From positions 1,736,001 through 1,800,000 of the forward strand of contig NZ_CP151792.1 in NCBI RefSeq assembly GCF_038446525.1: a stretch of 64,000 bases of DNA. The letters are read 5' to 3'. This document shows positions 47,410 to 57,033 of the stretch, one piece after another. The position numbers and the translations under genes are program-made. Source of the DNA: Methanolobus sp. ZRKC5 (lineage in GTDB: Archaea > Halobacteriota > Methanosarcinia > Methanosarcinales > Methanosarcinaceae). Position 1 is the first letter of the stretch. Each line of letters begins with the position of its first letter. The notes beneath the pieces are model-generated. The model saw only the letters and a list, made by a program, of their open reading frames with translations. It did not search any database and was not told where the DNA came from.

Positions 47410-48459
47410 TCATGCTACCTTTATTTTCCCTTTATGCTTGGCATATTTGGCGTAGTCTATATAGATCGGGTTTTCAAGGAGTTCTTCTACCTTAGGTGCA
47501 TTATCACGTATTTCTTCTATCTTGTCAGTCACTGTTATGCTGAAGGCATCTCCGCCTGCTCCTGATCCAAATGCGGTTGCAAATATGCGGTCTCCTGGTT
47601 TTGCCTGATCCATAGTTGCTGCAATTCCCATCATGCATGAGCCTGAGTATGTGTTTCCAAGTCTTGGAACTACAAGTCCGGGCTTTATCTGTTCTTTACT
47701 GAAGCCAAGCATTTTAGCTACACGTGTCGGGAATTTTCCGTTTGGCTGGTGGAATACTGCATAATCATAATCAGCAGGTTTTGTATCCATTTTTGCCATA
47801 AGGCCCTTCGCAGCGTTTGAAACATGCTTGAAGTATCCTGGTTCTCCTGTGAATCTGCCTCCGTGTTCGGGGTATGGCATGCCTTCACGTCTCCAGAAGT
47901 CAGGGGTATCGGTCGTAAAAGAATATGTATCCTCGATAACGGCTACAAGCTCTGATTCCTTGTTCCCGATTACAAAAGCAACACCGCCTGCTGCGGCAGT
48001 ATATTCAAGAGCATCTCCCGGGGCTCCCTGGGCAACATCAGTCCCAATGGCAAGCCCGAGGTCTATCATTCCTGAGGAAACAAGTCCCATGCATGCCTGG
48101 ACTGCTGCGGTCCCTGCCTTGCATGCAAATTCAAAATCAGCTGCAGTAAGTACCGGCGTTGCACCGGTTGCTTCTGCAACTATAGTACTGGTAGGTTTGA
48201 CAGCATAAGGATGGCTTTCTGAACCGGTGTAAACTGCACCTATTCTCTGCGCATCTATATCTGATCTTAAAACTGCGGCTCTTGCAGCCTCCACTGCAAT
48301 TGTAGCTGCGTCCTCATCAACATCAGGAACTGCTTTTTCGTTGACCATCAGTCCTGATCTGAGTATTTCTGCATCGTCTCCCCATACACGGGCGATTTCT
48401 TCGATCTTAATTCTATATTTTGGTACATAGGCACCATATGAGACTATCCCTACACTCAT
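47410..48459 (-). CDS. Hydroxymethylglutaryl-CoA synthase
   Basis: 349-residue archaeal HMG-CoA synthase. Nucleophilic Cys is in [18 protein letters not shown], His in [14 protein letters not shown], and [13 protein letters not shown] near the C-terminus closes the site. It condenses acetoacetyl-CoA with acetyl-CoA. First enzyme gene of the operon; the regulator lies 42 bp upstream on the same strand and the thiolase 10 bp downstream. Confidence 0.95.
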   Translation of the reverse strand: MSVGIVSYGAYVPKYRIKIEEIARVWGDDAEILRSGLMVNEKAVPDVDEDAATIAVEAARAAVLRSDIDAQRIGAVYTGSESHPYAVKPTSTIVAEATGATPVLTAADFEFACKAGTAAVQACMGLVSSGMIDLGLAIGTDVAQGAPGDALEYTAAAGGVAFVIGNKESELVAVIEDTYSFTTDTPDFWRREGMPYPEHGGRFTGEPGYFKHVSNAAKGLMAKMDTKPADYDYAVFHQPNGKFPTRVAKMLGFSKEQIKPGLVVPRLGNTYSGSCMMGIAATMDQAKPGDRIFATAFGSGAGGDAFSITVTDKIEEIRDNAPKVEELLENPIYIDYAKYAKHKGKIKVA

Positions 48460-48501
48460 CTTAACACCATTTAAATGTGATATTTACTCGATAATGCGGT
48501 A

Positions 48502-49224
48502 TCAGCTATACTTTTTCAGCGCTTCTACCATTTCATCAATGTCCATTGTTGTTGCAAGGAGGGGGATCCTGTCAATTTCGGCCATTTTCTTCGCTATTAA
48601 ATGAACCTCATTTCCACGCAGCCCATGTATAACAACAGCACCTGGTTTCAGGTTCGTGACCCTTATGGCTACCATTGGTGACTTGCCGGTTGTGACCTTT
48701 GTGAATATCATTGCACGCTCTGTACTCCAGCCATAGAGTTTCTGAAACTCATGGGATGAAAGTTCAAGAATAGCTTTTTTGCTGTCAACCACGGTAAAAC
48801 CATACAATGGTTTCTCGATTCCTTTGTTAACGATATCTGCCTGAATGATATTGGCAAGCTTTGCAACCTGCATGGGAAATGTGTATTCATAGGTGGCGTA
48901 AATGGCCTTTGACGTTTTATCTGCGAAAAGTATCCCCTCATAAGCATGAATTTTCTGTCCTCCTCTCTGTGAATCTATTTCGAGAAGGGCTGCGACTATT
49001 CTACTCACAATAAGTGTGCCTGGAGATTTCCTCCTGCCACTTTCATAGTCGCTGATGACGGAAGGTGAAACACCGAGATAACCGGATAGGTCCGTCTGTG
49101 CGATTTCGAAGTTCAATCGCCATTTTTTCAAGGCCTCGCCAGGTTTTCCAGATAGTGTTATCTCGCCTGCCATCTTTTCTGCAAGACGCTGGCGAACCAT
49201 TCCGTGTGATTCGTCTTCATTCAT
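48502..49224 (-). CDS. HTH transcriptional regulator of the HMG-CoA operon
   Basis: 240 residues. An N-terminal Xre/Cro-type helix-turn-helix (AQTDLSGYLGVSPSVISDYESGRRKSP, about residues 41-67) is followed by a unique C-terminal domain of the COG1709 type. It sits in front of the HMG-CoA synthase gene, as in many Euryarchaeota, and probably regulates the operon and itself. A palindrome (aacgaa/ttcgtt) lies at the promoter. Confidence 0.9.
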   Translation of the reverse strand: MNEDESHGMVRQRLAEKMAGEITLSGKPGEALKKWRLNFEIAQTDLSGYLGVSPSVISDYESGRRKSPGTLIVSRIVAALLEIDSQRGGQKIHAYEGILFADKTSKAIYATYEYTFPMQVAKLANIIQADIVNKGIEKPLYGFTVVDSKKAILELSSHEFQKLYGWSTERAMIFTKVTTGKSPMVAIRVTNLKPGAVVIHGLRGNEVHLIAKKMAEIDRIPLLATTMDIDEMVEALKKYS

Positions 49225-49261
49225 GCTTTACATTCCTAAGGGTAGATTAACATATATATTT

Positions 49262-49279
49262 AACGAATACAAGTTCGTT
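49262..49279. promoter_or_regulatory. Palindromic operator candidate before the regulator-HMG-CoA operon
   Basis: aacgaa and ttcgtt face each other across six bases (tacaag). The palindrome lies directly upstream of the minus-strand TATA-like run (aaatatatat, about 49251-49261) and about 38 bases before the regulator ATG at 49224, so a bound protein would cover the BRE/TATA. The same spacer drives the divergent Cas4-like gene. Auto-regulation by the HTH protein is inferred. Confidence 0.45.
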
Positions 49280-49347
49280 TATTGTCGATACATTTCCACT
49301 GGAATCATTTGTTTATTTATAGTATGTTATATATATAATATAAAAAT

Positions 49348-50166
49348 ATGTTTCTTAAAAGTGCAAAAACAAAAATAACGGTTTCTGAATTATCCGTTTA
49401 TTTTTCCTGTGCGAGGAAATTATATTATTCATGCCGCGGCCACAATCCAGTAAATCCTTCTTCAATATCCTATATGAAGTATCTTATATTAAAGGAAATG
49501 GCCATGTCGTATCCTTACATCTTGAAGTGTTCTTCGTCAAAAGACGATGTATCATTTGAAGACCTCGAAAGTTTGCTTACGCAGGTAATTGATGATATAA
49601 ACCTGATATATCCGGATGAAGTAGGGCAAGTTACAGCAGAACTCGTCGATGGAGCATCGGAGACTATAAGGGCATACTTTGGCGAGATACAACAAAACCT
49701 ATCTGCATAGGCAAAAGATCCTGAATTATCAGTTCTGGCTGAAAACCTTTCAGATTCAGATGAAGAGCCGTTCCTTCATTCTGAAAAGCTCAATGTAACA
49801 GGTATTCCGTACAGATTGGTGGAAATTGGGGGGTCGTTTGTTCCTGTGCTCATTAAAACAGGCAAAGTTCCCGAAAATGGTGTGTGGATGAATGACAGGT
49901 TACACCTTACATCTTTTGCAATGCTTGCTGAGGATATGTATGGTAGCATTATCAAGTCCGGCTTTGTTCTGTATGCAAGGTCAGGTCTTTACAGGAATGT
50001 TAACATCCATGCAAATGACCGCAGACAGGTTCTAAAGGCAATCGGACGTGTAAGGAAGATAAAAGAAGGCAGTATGCCTGATAAAAAAGAAAGCTCTCTT
50101 TGTGCTGATTGCAGTTATTCTGAGATGTGTAACGTGAAATCATCTCTTGCTTCAAAATTCTTTTAA
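49348..50166 (+). CDS. Cas4/RecB-like (Dna2-type DUF83) protein with in-frame UAG
   Basis: The frame runs 272 codons, interrupted only by TAG at 49708-49710. Cys are visible in SCARKLYYSCRG near the N-terminus and in LCADCSYSEMC at the C-terminus, the four-Cys Fe-S pattern of Cas4/AddB-like nucleases. The core LVEIGGSFVPVLIKTGKVPENG resembles the nuclease core with KxGK. Coding similarity continues immediately past UAG (AKDPELSVLAENL). The likely reading is one protein with pyrrolysine or a suppressed UAG; nonsense mutation is the alternative. No CRISPR array or other cas gene is near. 49 bp upstream of the PAPS-reductase-like gene. Confidence 0.72.
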
Positions 50167-50215
50167 GTATTTGATTGCCAAAAAGTATTTAATACTTCAA
50201 TCTCGAGGATGCACA

Positions 50216-52120
50216 ATGTCAAAAGCTCTTTATCTCGGTGAATTGCTCCTTTACTGGTGTCCTTCATGTAATGTTCCTGTTCTTGGAAAAGAATGTTCTT
50301 GTGGTACTGCTACGGGGCAGGTAACAATAACTCCCCCTGGTGATATTCGGCCTGCTTTTCCGTATGATGTAGACCTTGTCAATAAACTCTCAATTGAACA
50401 GTTCAATGCACCACTGATAGCTGATGAGCGAGTGGTGGTCATGAATAAATCACCTTATGATGACCGTATGGATGAGATAATTGTTGACGGTGAAGTTATA
50501 GGGACTATCCGTTTTGAACTCGAACAGTTGAAGTGGGTTCTGCTCCTGAGGTTAAATGGTGCGCGTCGTATATTCGATAATGCTGATCACAATACCCTTA
50601 AAAGCTGGGTGTCTGTCGATGAAGGTGCTGAAAAATTTATCCTCGGCGGTGCAAGTTTACTTGCCCCTGGAGTTAAAGATGCCGATCCATCTATCAGGGA
50701 ATTGAATGAGGTAGTGGTCCTGACCCATGATGGAAAAGTTCTTGGTACGGGCCGTTCCCGTATGACCGGGGAAAAAATGCTTGAAAGGGGCAAAGGTGTT
50801 GCCGTTAAAGTGCGCTCTAAGGAAGAGCCTAAAGCTATTGTTATCCCCTCTGGCGGACAGACCTGGAATGACGTTGTAAAGGCAAATGAGACTTATATGA
50901 ATGACTTTGTCGAGCGGTCCCACAAATTCATCAAAAATGTTTCTTCTTCAGTGGACCGTCCGGCGACTGTCTCCTATTCAGGTGGTAAGGACAGTCTTGC
51001 GGTGCTTCACCTTGTTAGTGAATGTCTTGATGACTATGATCTTATTTTTGCTGATACCGGCATCGAGTTCCCTGAAACCCTGAAAAATGTCCATGATGTT
51101 ACGCAATATTATGGCAAAACTCTGAATATAATTAGCTCAGGTGATGCTTTTTGGGACTCCGTCGACAGCTTCGGTCCTCCAAGTGTGGAAGTTCGCTGGT
51201 GCTGTAAGGTATGTAAACTTGGACCCATTACTCAGATAATAAATGAAAATTATGAGGATGGTTGTCTTACTTTCATAGGGCAGAGGAAATATGAATCCAG
51301 CGCAAGAGCTAAAAGTGAACGTGTCTGGAAGAATCCATGGGTTGGAAATCAAGTGGCTGCAGCACCTATTCAGAACTGGACCGCAATGCATGTCTGGCTC
51401 TATATATTCAAGAACGAGCTTCTGTTCAATCCAATGTATGAGAATGGGTTTGACAGAATAGGATGCTGGCTATGTCCTTCCTGTTCACTGGCTGATCTTG
51501 TGAGGCTTAAGGAAACCCATCCTGAAATGGAAAAGAAACTGAATGATTATCTGCTTTCTTATGCGCAGCGCATGGGGCTGTCAGAGGACTGGGTCAAACA
51601 TGGTTTCTGGAGATGGAAAGAACTTCCTCCTCAGTTGAAGGAAATTGCAAAGAAAAAAGGGATAGAGTTTATTCCAAAAGGCAGTAATGAAAATAGCCTG
51701 AACTTTGTCATAACTTCCGGCTATCGCCCATGTAAACAGGGAGGAATATCTGCAGAGGGTGGTTTTGATGGCCCTGTTGACCTGGGAAGACTTGAGCACA
51801 CAGGAATGCTAGAGGCAGTAGGAAAGGCTTCTTACATGGAAGGTGTGGCTATGGTAAGCCTTGAAGAGGACCGTGCACAGATATTTGCCTCAGGCAGTGT
51901 TACTGCGAGAAGTGATTCTGACAAAGATGCAAGGAAACTGATGAAAAAAGTGGAACTCTCTGTAAGAAGAGCCCTGCTTTGCAGTGGTTGTGGTGTCTGC
52001 GTGGGTAATTGCAGTCATAGATCCATAAAAATGAAGAAAGGACTTGCTATTATTAATGAAGGATGTGTACATTGTGGAAAATGCATCGACGTCTGTCCCG
52101 TTGTCAAATTCAATTCCTGA
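50216..52120 (+). CDS. PUA-PAPS reductase-like-ferredoxin fusion protein
   Basis: 634 residues: an N-terminal zinc-ribbon (YWCPSCNVPVLGKECSCG), a PUA-like domain (about residues 100-220, RELNEVVVLTHDGKVLGTGRS), an ATP-pyrophosphatase domain with PP-loop SYSGGKDSLAVLHL and CWLCPSCSLADL, and two 4Fe-4S motifs at the end (CSGCGVCVGNC, CVHCGKCIDVCP). It is annotated as PAPS-reductase family in methanogens, but the true reaction is unknown; PUA implies RNA binding, so tRNA thiolation is possible. The start at 50216 has gagg at 7 bases; an ATG at 50147 overlaps the Cas4-like gene. Confidence 0.88.
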   Translation: MSKALYLGELLLYWCPSCNVPVLGKECSCGTATGQVTITPPGDIRPAFPYDVDLVNKLSIEQFNAPLIADERVVVMNKSPYDDRMDEIIVDGEVIGTIRFELEQLKWVLLLRLNGARRIFDNADHNTLKSWVSVDEGAEKFILGGASLLAPGVKDADPSIRELNEVVVLTHDGKVLGTGRSRMTGEKMLERGKGVAVKVRSKEEPKAIVIPSGGQTWNDVVKANETYMNDFVERSHKFIKNVSSSVDRPATVSYSGGKDSLAVLHLVSECLDDYDLIFADTGIEFPETLKNVHDVTQYYGKTLNIISSGDAFWDSVDSFGPPSVEVRWCCKVCKLGPITQIINENYEDGCLTFIGQRKYESSARAKSERVWKNPWVGNQVAAAPIQNWTAMHVWLYIFKNELLFNPMYENGFDRIGCWLCPSCSLADLVRLKETHPEMEKKLNDYLLSYAQRMGLSEDWVKHGFWRWKELPPQLKEIAKKKGIEFIPKGSNENSLNFVITSGYRPCKQGGISAEGGFDGPVDLGRLEHTGMLEAVGKASYMEGVAMVSLEEDRAQIFASGSVTARSDSDKDARKLMKKVELSVRRALLCSGCGVCVGNCSHRSIKMKKGLAIINEGCVHCGKCIDVCPVVKFNS

Positions 52121-52172
52121 TGTTGACCAGAAGCCTTATAGTGTATATTCCCCAATTTCGTACGGTGATTTT

Positions 52173-53789
52173 TTGGTAAAGAGAGCACTGCTCAGCGTTT
52201 CTGATAAGACCGGAATTGTAGATTTTGCTCGTGGACTCGAAAAACTGGATATACAGATTATTTCTACCGGAGGAACCGCCCGCATGCTTCGTGACGCAGA
52301 TATTAAGGTCACGGATGTATCGGATGTAACAGGTTTCCCGGAAATGATGGGCGGCAGGGTTAAGACTCTTCATCCTAAGATTCATGGCGGCATCCTTTGT
52401 ATAAGGGACGATCATGATCATATGGGAGAGGCCCAAAAAGCAGATGTAGAAATGATAGACCTTGTAGTGGTCAACCTTTATCCTTTTGAGGTCACGGTTT
52501 CGAAAGAAGGCGTATTGCTTGAAGAAGCTATTGAAAATATTGATATTGGCGGGCCTGCCATGCTTCGTTCGGCTGCCAAGAATTATCGTTCAGTGAGTGT
52601 TGTATGCGATCCGTTGGATTATGGTCACATACTAAAGGAGATTCGTTCTGCTGGTATTATTTCTCAACAAACCAGAGAACAGCTTGCGGTGAAGGCTTTC
52701 AGACATACGGCAGATTATGATGCAACAATTGATACTTACCTTAGCAAGGAGTTGCTTGGTCAGGATGTACTACGCCTGAACTTTACTGATGGTGTCACGC
52801 TCAGATATGGTGAGAACTGGCATCAGGAAGCTAAATTCTATAAAGAGGCTGGCATTAAGGGTCCATCCCTTGCAAATGCAAAACAGCTTCATGGTAAAGA
52901 GTTGTCCTATAACAACTATATTGATGCTGATAATGCCCTTCAGACAGTCAAAGAGATGTCTTCTTCCAAACCTGTCGTGACAATTGTAAAACACAACAAC
53001 CCCTGTGGACTTGCCACCGGCAATACGTTGTTACAGGCACTTCAGGCAGCATGGGACGGCGATCCCATATCCGCTTATGGAAGTATTATCTGTACTGACA
53101 CTGTCTTTGATCTACAGTCGGCAGAATTCCTGAATGGGAAATTTGTTGAGATCATTCTTGCTCCCGGCTTTGAACATGATGCCCTTGAATATCTGAAGAA
53201 TAAGAGTGCAAACCTTCGTATTCTTGAGCTTCCTGAGTTCAATGAACCTTTTAGTATGGATGACACCTACAAGTATGTTAACGGTGGTATACTGAAGCAG
53301 TCCCGAAACGTAGGTATCTATGATAAATGGGAATGTGTAACAGATATTGAATATCCTGAGGACATGCGAGCGGTCTCTGAATTTTCAATGCATGCATGCA
53401 AGTGTGTAAAGTCAAATGCTGTAACTCTTGGATATGAATATCAGGACGGTTGCTACATGATGCTTTCAATGGGTGCAGGGCAGCCAAACAGGGTTGATTC
53501 CATTAGAAAACTTGCTGTGACAAAAGCCCGTGAGAACCTTCAGGTCATATATGATCGGGAGACGTCTGATGTTTCTTTTGATGAATACTGCAATGATGTC
53601 TTTTCGAAATGCGCCATGGCATCGGATGCTTTCTTCCCATTCGATGACAGTGTAGTGCATTCAGCTGAACATGGAATTAAGTATATTCTATCTCCGGGTG
53701 GTTCTATAAGGGACAAGGAAGTCATTGACACAGCTAACAGATTGGCTGTATCTATGGTATTCACCGGAATGAGGCACTTCTTGCATTGA
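52173..53789 (+). CDS. purH: Bifunctional AICAR transformylase/IMP cyclohydrolase
   Basis: About 538 residues, both last steps of purine synthesis. The MGS-like IMP cyclohydrolase domain begins KRALLSVSDKTG, with STGGTARMLRDA, GRVKTLHPKIHGGIL and NLYPF. The AICAR formyltransferase domain has LRYGENWHQ, KHNNPCG and ends YILSPGGSIRD...AMVFTGMRHFLH. The start is TTG at 52173 with ggtga at four bases; the open frame upstream is non-homologous. Lies 52 bp after the PAPS-like gene; convergence with no other gene. Confidence 0.95.
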   Translation: MVKRALLSVSDKTGIVDFARGLEKLDIQIISTGGTARMLRDADIKVTDVSDVTGFPEMMGGRVKTLHPKIHGGILCIRDDHDHMGEAQKADVEMIDLVVVNLYPFEVTVSKEGVLLEEAIENIDIGGPAMLRSAAKNYRSVSVVCDPLDYGHILKEIRSAGIISQQTREQLAVKAFRHTADYDATIDTYLSKELLGQDVLRLNFTDGVTLRYGENWHQEAKFYKEAGIKGPSLANAKQLHGKELSYNNYIDADNALQTVKEMSSSKPVVTIVKHNNPCGLATGNTLLQALQAAWDGDPISAYGSIICTDTVFDLQSAEFLNGKFVEIILAPGFEHDALEYLKNKSANLRILELPEFNEPFSMDDTYKYVNGGILKQSRNVGIYDKWECVTDIEYPEDMRAVSEFSMHACKCVKSNAVTLGYEYQDGCYMMLSMGAGQPNRVDSIRKLAVTKARENLQVIYDRETSDVSFDEYCNDVFSKCAMASDAFFPFDDSVVHSAEHGIKYILSPGGSIRDKEVIDTANRLAVSMVFTGMRHFLH

Positions 53790-53812
53790 AGTGCTTTCTC
53801 TTTTTATTTTGT
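53774..53812 (+). terminator. Hairpin terminator of purH
   Basis: gcacttc and gaagtgc (53774-53780 and 53788-53794) form a 7-bp stem covering the stop codon, followed by a T-rich run (tttctctttttatttt). Confidence 0.6.
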
Positions 53813-53993
53813 ATATTTTTTAATGATATTATCAAGTAGATTTGGCGTGACTATTCATAAATTTTGGACGTTTTTGTATATTATTTCATCATCGTCCGTG
53901 CCTGATTAGAAAACACTTATAAGTCATCAAATAAGCTTTATATTATTAAATAAGTTTTACTCGCTGGTTGTTTGGGCATATAACTCACGAAAA
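53813..53993. promoter_or_regulatory. Upstream region of the FilR1-type regulator
   Basis: No coding frame. The TATA-like run tttatattatta lies at about 53938-53950, some 45 bases before the ATG at 53994. No clear Shine-Dalgarno near the ATG. Confidence 0.35.
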
Positions 53994-54794
53994 ATGAAGG
54001 TATTTATTGTGAAATCAAAGGGGATTCTAAGTATACTGACCTTTTCAGAAAAAAGGAAAGACATTTTGTTCTTACTTGAGGAAAAGCCTTGCACGCTATC
54101 TGATATAAAAGAATATTTCAATGTATCTTCTCCAGAAATATCTCCTCGGATTAAAGAGATGGTGAACTACAATCTTATAAAGAAAGCTGATAAACACTAT
54201 CAAATCACTCCTATAGGCCTAGCCATGATCAGGCACTTCAGGCCATTTCTGGAAATAATTGAGACCATAGAAAAGAATGAATCATTTTGGAAAGAACATT
54301 ATCTTGATGATATTCCACAAAGCATGATCGACAATCTCATGGAACTGAAGAACAGTGAACTTGTCTCGGATAGTATTGAGAATATTTATGAATCTCATAA
54401 GACTTTCACCGAAAACATTTCAAAGTCATCTTTCCTCAAAGGTGTATCATCTATATTTATTCCAACATACCCTGATTTTGTAGTGGGGATGGCTGAAAGG
54501 AATGTTCCTACATCTCTGATACTAACAGAAAAGGTGTTTTCTAAGGTTCGGGATGAACATCGCGAGAAACTTGAATACTATTTGAATGCTTCTCAAACGG
54601 AGTTATTTGTTGTTGATGATATCAAAGTAGCATTTGTGGTTACGGATGTTTTCTTTTCAATGTCTCTTTTCTTTAATCCTGACACATATGATCCCCGGGA
54701 TGATCTGGTAGGATATGATCGATCATCCCTTAAATGGGGAAGTGACCTTTTCGATCATTACAAAGGAATGTCTCGTCAGATCCCTTCTATTTGA
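53994..54794 (+). CDS. Winged-helix transcriptional regulator (FilR1/DUF1724)
   Basis: 266 residues. An N-terminal winged helix (ILFLLEEKPCTLSDIKEYFNVSSPEISPRIKEMV, about residues 22-55) is followed by the DUF1724/FilR1 domain (FIPTYPDFVVGMAERNVPTSLILTEKVF). In Methanosarcinales such proteins (Msr-type) regulate methyltransferase or substrate-specific genes. Ligand unknown. An ATG at 54012 (KSKG) does not change much. Stands alone, convergent with ubiA. Confidence 0.85.
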   Translation: MKVFIVKSKGILSILTFSEKRKDILFLLEEKPCTLSDIKEYFNVSSPEISPRIKEMVNYNLIKKADKHYQITPIGLAMIRHFRPFLEIIETIEKNESFWKEHYLDDIPQSMIDNLMELKNSELVSDSIENIYESHKTFTENISKSSFLKGVSSIFIPTYPDFVVGMAERNVPTSLILTEKVFSKVRDEHREKLEYYLNASQTELFVVDDIKVAFVVTDVFFSMSLFFNPDTYDPRDDLVGYDRSSLKWGSDLFDHYKGMSRQIPSI

Positions 54795-54801
54795 TAATGG
54801 A

Positions 54802-55743
54802 TCAGACTATAAGACCATTTACAATGGTTCTCAGTCCGACAATTGAGGTTGATTCTCCGTCTATCATGAATAGCCTCTTTGTCAGCCTTTTGTTTGTCTC
54901 TATTTCGACCTGTTCGGCAAAGTTTTTGATATATAATAATCCGATGATGAAGCTGTAACCCAGTATTATTGGTTCAAAAGCAATCATTTCTGTCATTATG
55001 AACATCAACAGCATTGAGTGAGCCAACAAATGCAGAGTGAACAGAAGTATTTTTGCTCTTTGTTTTCCGAGTACTACAGGTAATGTCTTAATTCCTGCCA
55101 TTGTGTCTCCTTTAATGTCTTTAAAATCATATATTGTAGAATTTATGAACAGTTTCATGCCAAAATACAGGAAGACTATTAGTGGTGCAACAATGCTGGC
55201 AGCATAAATACCTGCAATTCCTGCGATAAATGCTCCCCAGGTAATTCCCACGACAAGATTTTTCATCCCCATTCCCCCTTTGAGTCTTAGATTGAACTTT
55301 CCTACCTTAATGCCCTTGGTATAGAGGTAACCGGTTACCAGTGGAAGAAAAGCTATCATGATCAATCCATTTGCGCTGAGTATGGCTGCTCCTATTAAAA
55401 AACAGATAAGTGAAACAATCAGTGCCGTTTTTTTTGACGCACCTTTTAATTCAGGCCTATTGGCCGCATCCTCTTCTACATCCATCGCTCGGTCAAGGGT
55501 GTAGACTGCGTAAATGATAAGTCCTCCTGCAAGGCAGTTATAAAAAACAGAGCTAATGTGCATAAGAAGAAATGCTATGTGTATTCTGAGGGCACCTGAA
55601 AAAGAAACCAGTACAGAACTTTTTAAAAGGTTGAGCGTTGGTGCAAGACTACTACCAAGTTCACTGTAATTGTAATCGTATTTATTTGCTGAATGACCTG
55701 GATGGTTAATGGTGCAATTCGAACTCATAACCTTAAAAGCCAC
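54802..55743 (-). CDS. UbiA-family prenyltransferase
   Basis: 313 residues with about eight membrane helices. YTLDRAMDVEED near residue 85 is the first Asp-rich motif and IYDFKDIKGDTMAG the second. Acts at the membrane attaching an isoprenoid chain; in methanogens candidates are DGGGP synthase, methanophenazine or other quinone-like synthesis. N-terminal 30 residues are non-conserved. MITE E lies 97 bp upstream. Confidence 0.88.
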   Translation of the reverse strand: MAFKVMSSNCTINHPGHSANKYDYNYSELGSSLAPTLNLLKSSVLVSFSGALRIHIAFLLMHISSVFYNCLAGGLIIYAVYTLDRAMDVEEDAANRPELKGASKKTALIVSLICFLIGAAILSANGLIMIAFLPLVTGYLYTKGIKVGKFNLRLKGGMGMKNLVVGITWGAFIAGIAGIYAASIVAPLIVFLYFGMKLFINSTIYDFKDIKGDTMAGIKTLPVVLGKQRAKILLFTLHLLAHSMLLMFIMTEMIAFEPIILGYSFIIGLLYIKNFAEQVEIETNKRLTKRLFMIDGESTSIVGLRTIVNGLIV

Positions 55744-55840
55744 TAGCTTTCAGATATTATTTTTTAAGTATAATGTTATACTAATAAACTAATATTATAC
55801 TACAGATATAACTACCCAGACACTTAGTTCAAAAAAGGAT

Positions 55841-56034
55841 GTAACTATTCAGCCTGATAAAAACACTATCAATAGCAATCTTGACAAAAAGTTGAGACCT
55901 ACATTTTATTAGGATCATTAATTTTGATTGTTGCCATTGATTGCTTTTTTGATTCTTAGGTTGTTAGTGAGCAAACATCTCCGTTTTGATTAAATCAGTA
56001 TCAATAGGCTAATTGTGGTAGGCTAAATAGTTAC
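55841..56034 (-). mobile_element. MITE copy E (194 bp, intact)
   Basis: Termini gtaactattcagcct and aggctaaatagttac (one mismatch), perfect duplication aaaaggat (55833-55840 and 56035-56042). Inverted with respect to copies B and C. Supplies the full-length reference for truncated copy D. Confidence 0.95.
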
Positions 56035-56440
56035 AAAAGGATTTTCTTTTGCCTGTACCCTTCAATTTAATTTCCAGCTTCACATGCTATATGTTCTGCT
56101 AACTTCTATAATTATGTTTTCCTATTATTATTTGTCCATATATAATTATTGTCCACTACTATTATATAGTTATTAATAATTATATCATTGAATTATTCGG
56201 TTGAAAGTTACTATATCTGCGGTTACATTTTTATAAAGCATTAGAACTCCGGAACCGAAGCTATAGTTTTCTATCAGGCAGAAAAATGGTGAATTTGAAC
56301 TATGAATTATTTGCAATACTTATTTTGTCTTCAATTTGCAATACTTATTTTGTCTTCAAATATTTCCTTTTCTGCAGATGTAGTGCTGCATGATAATTCA
56401 AAAAAGTAGAGTATTCATTTATGAATACTGTTTTACGGGT
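56035..56440. other. AT-rich intergenic region with a 25-bp tandem duplication
   Basis: No gene or RNA is supported over 400 bases. It holds two abutting copies of a 25-bp unit, beginning tttgcaatacttattttgtc, at 56310-56334 and 56335-56359. It lies between MITE E and the end of the membrane-protein gene. Confidence 0.5.
56310..56359. repeat. 25-bp perfect tandem duplication
   Basis: Two identical 25-base units with no spacer; probably a replication slippage product in non-coding DNA. Confidence 0.9.
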
Positions 56441-56926
56441 TTATGCTGTATTTATTTTTCTTTTATCTGTCTGAAGTAACAGGTATCCGAATGCTATAAA
56501 AAATAACGGGGCTACAGGCAAGGTTTTGAAATCCGAATTCCATATTGCAACTGAACTGATGAATGTGAGTATTCCACAGGAAATAAGGGCAATAGCAGTT
56601 GTTCTGGTTCCATAGTCTTTTTTGATTTCTTCCTTCAAAAGTTCGTAGATTGCCAAAACTATACAAAATATTGCTCCTGTGATCCAGGCAAGGGTCCTTA
56701 TGGATGGATAAAATCCTCCGTAAGAAAGCAATGTCATTTGCTTGAAGATGTTTACAAAAAAAGTTCCATACACAAGATCAAAGTTTGCATAAAATACTGA
56801 GAATTTGATTCCCCACCCGGTTGAGTAAAAATAGACTTCCCATGGTATGGTCAGGCATATAAGTGGCATTATTTTTCTTAACAGATTTGTGTCGGTGTGT
56901 GTAATTTTCATCTCTTGCATACACAT
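56441..56926 (-). CDS. Small polytopic membrane protein, function unknown
   Basis: 161 residues with four hydrophobic segments (ICLTIPWEVYFYS..., IRTLAWITGAIFCIVLAI, TTAIALISCGILTFISSVAI, LPVAPLFFIAFGYLLL). It resembles small archaeal multi-helix membrane proteins of unknown function, but no family is certain. ATG at 56911 is an alternative start. Stands alone, divergent from the PhoU gene. Confidence 0.65.
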   Translation of the reverse strand: MCMQEMKITHTDTNLLRKIMPLICLTIPWEVYFYSTGWGIKFSVFYANFDLVYGTFFVNIFKQMTLLSYGGFYPSIRTLAWITGAIFCIVLAIYELLKEEIKKDYGTRTTAIALISCGILTFISSVAIWNSDFKTLPVAPLFFIAFGYLLLQTDKRKINTA

Positions 56927-57033
56927 AATTTAAATATTATCATTTATATATTTTCTCTTGCAAGGAAACACCTATATATTACTTTTATGTTCTATATATT
57001 CGGTTATGATTTAAACATAAATGAGGGATTTCA

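Noticed and set aside
49348-50166. Cas4-like gene as evidence of a CRISPR-Cas system
   Set aside because: No repeats with spacers and no other cas genes occur in the window; many Cas4-like proteins in methanogens are solo.
52044-52172. N-terminal extension of purH from 52044
   Set aside because: It overlaps the coding end of the PAPS-like gene in another frame and is not homologous; TTG at 52173 with its ribosome-binding site fits the family start.
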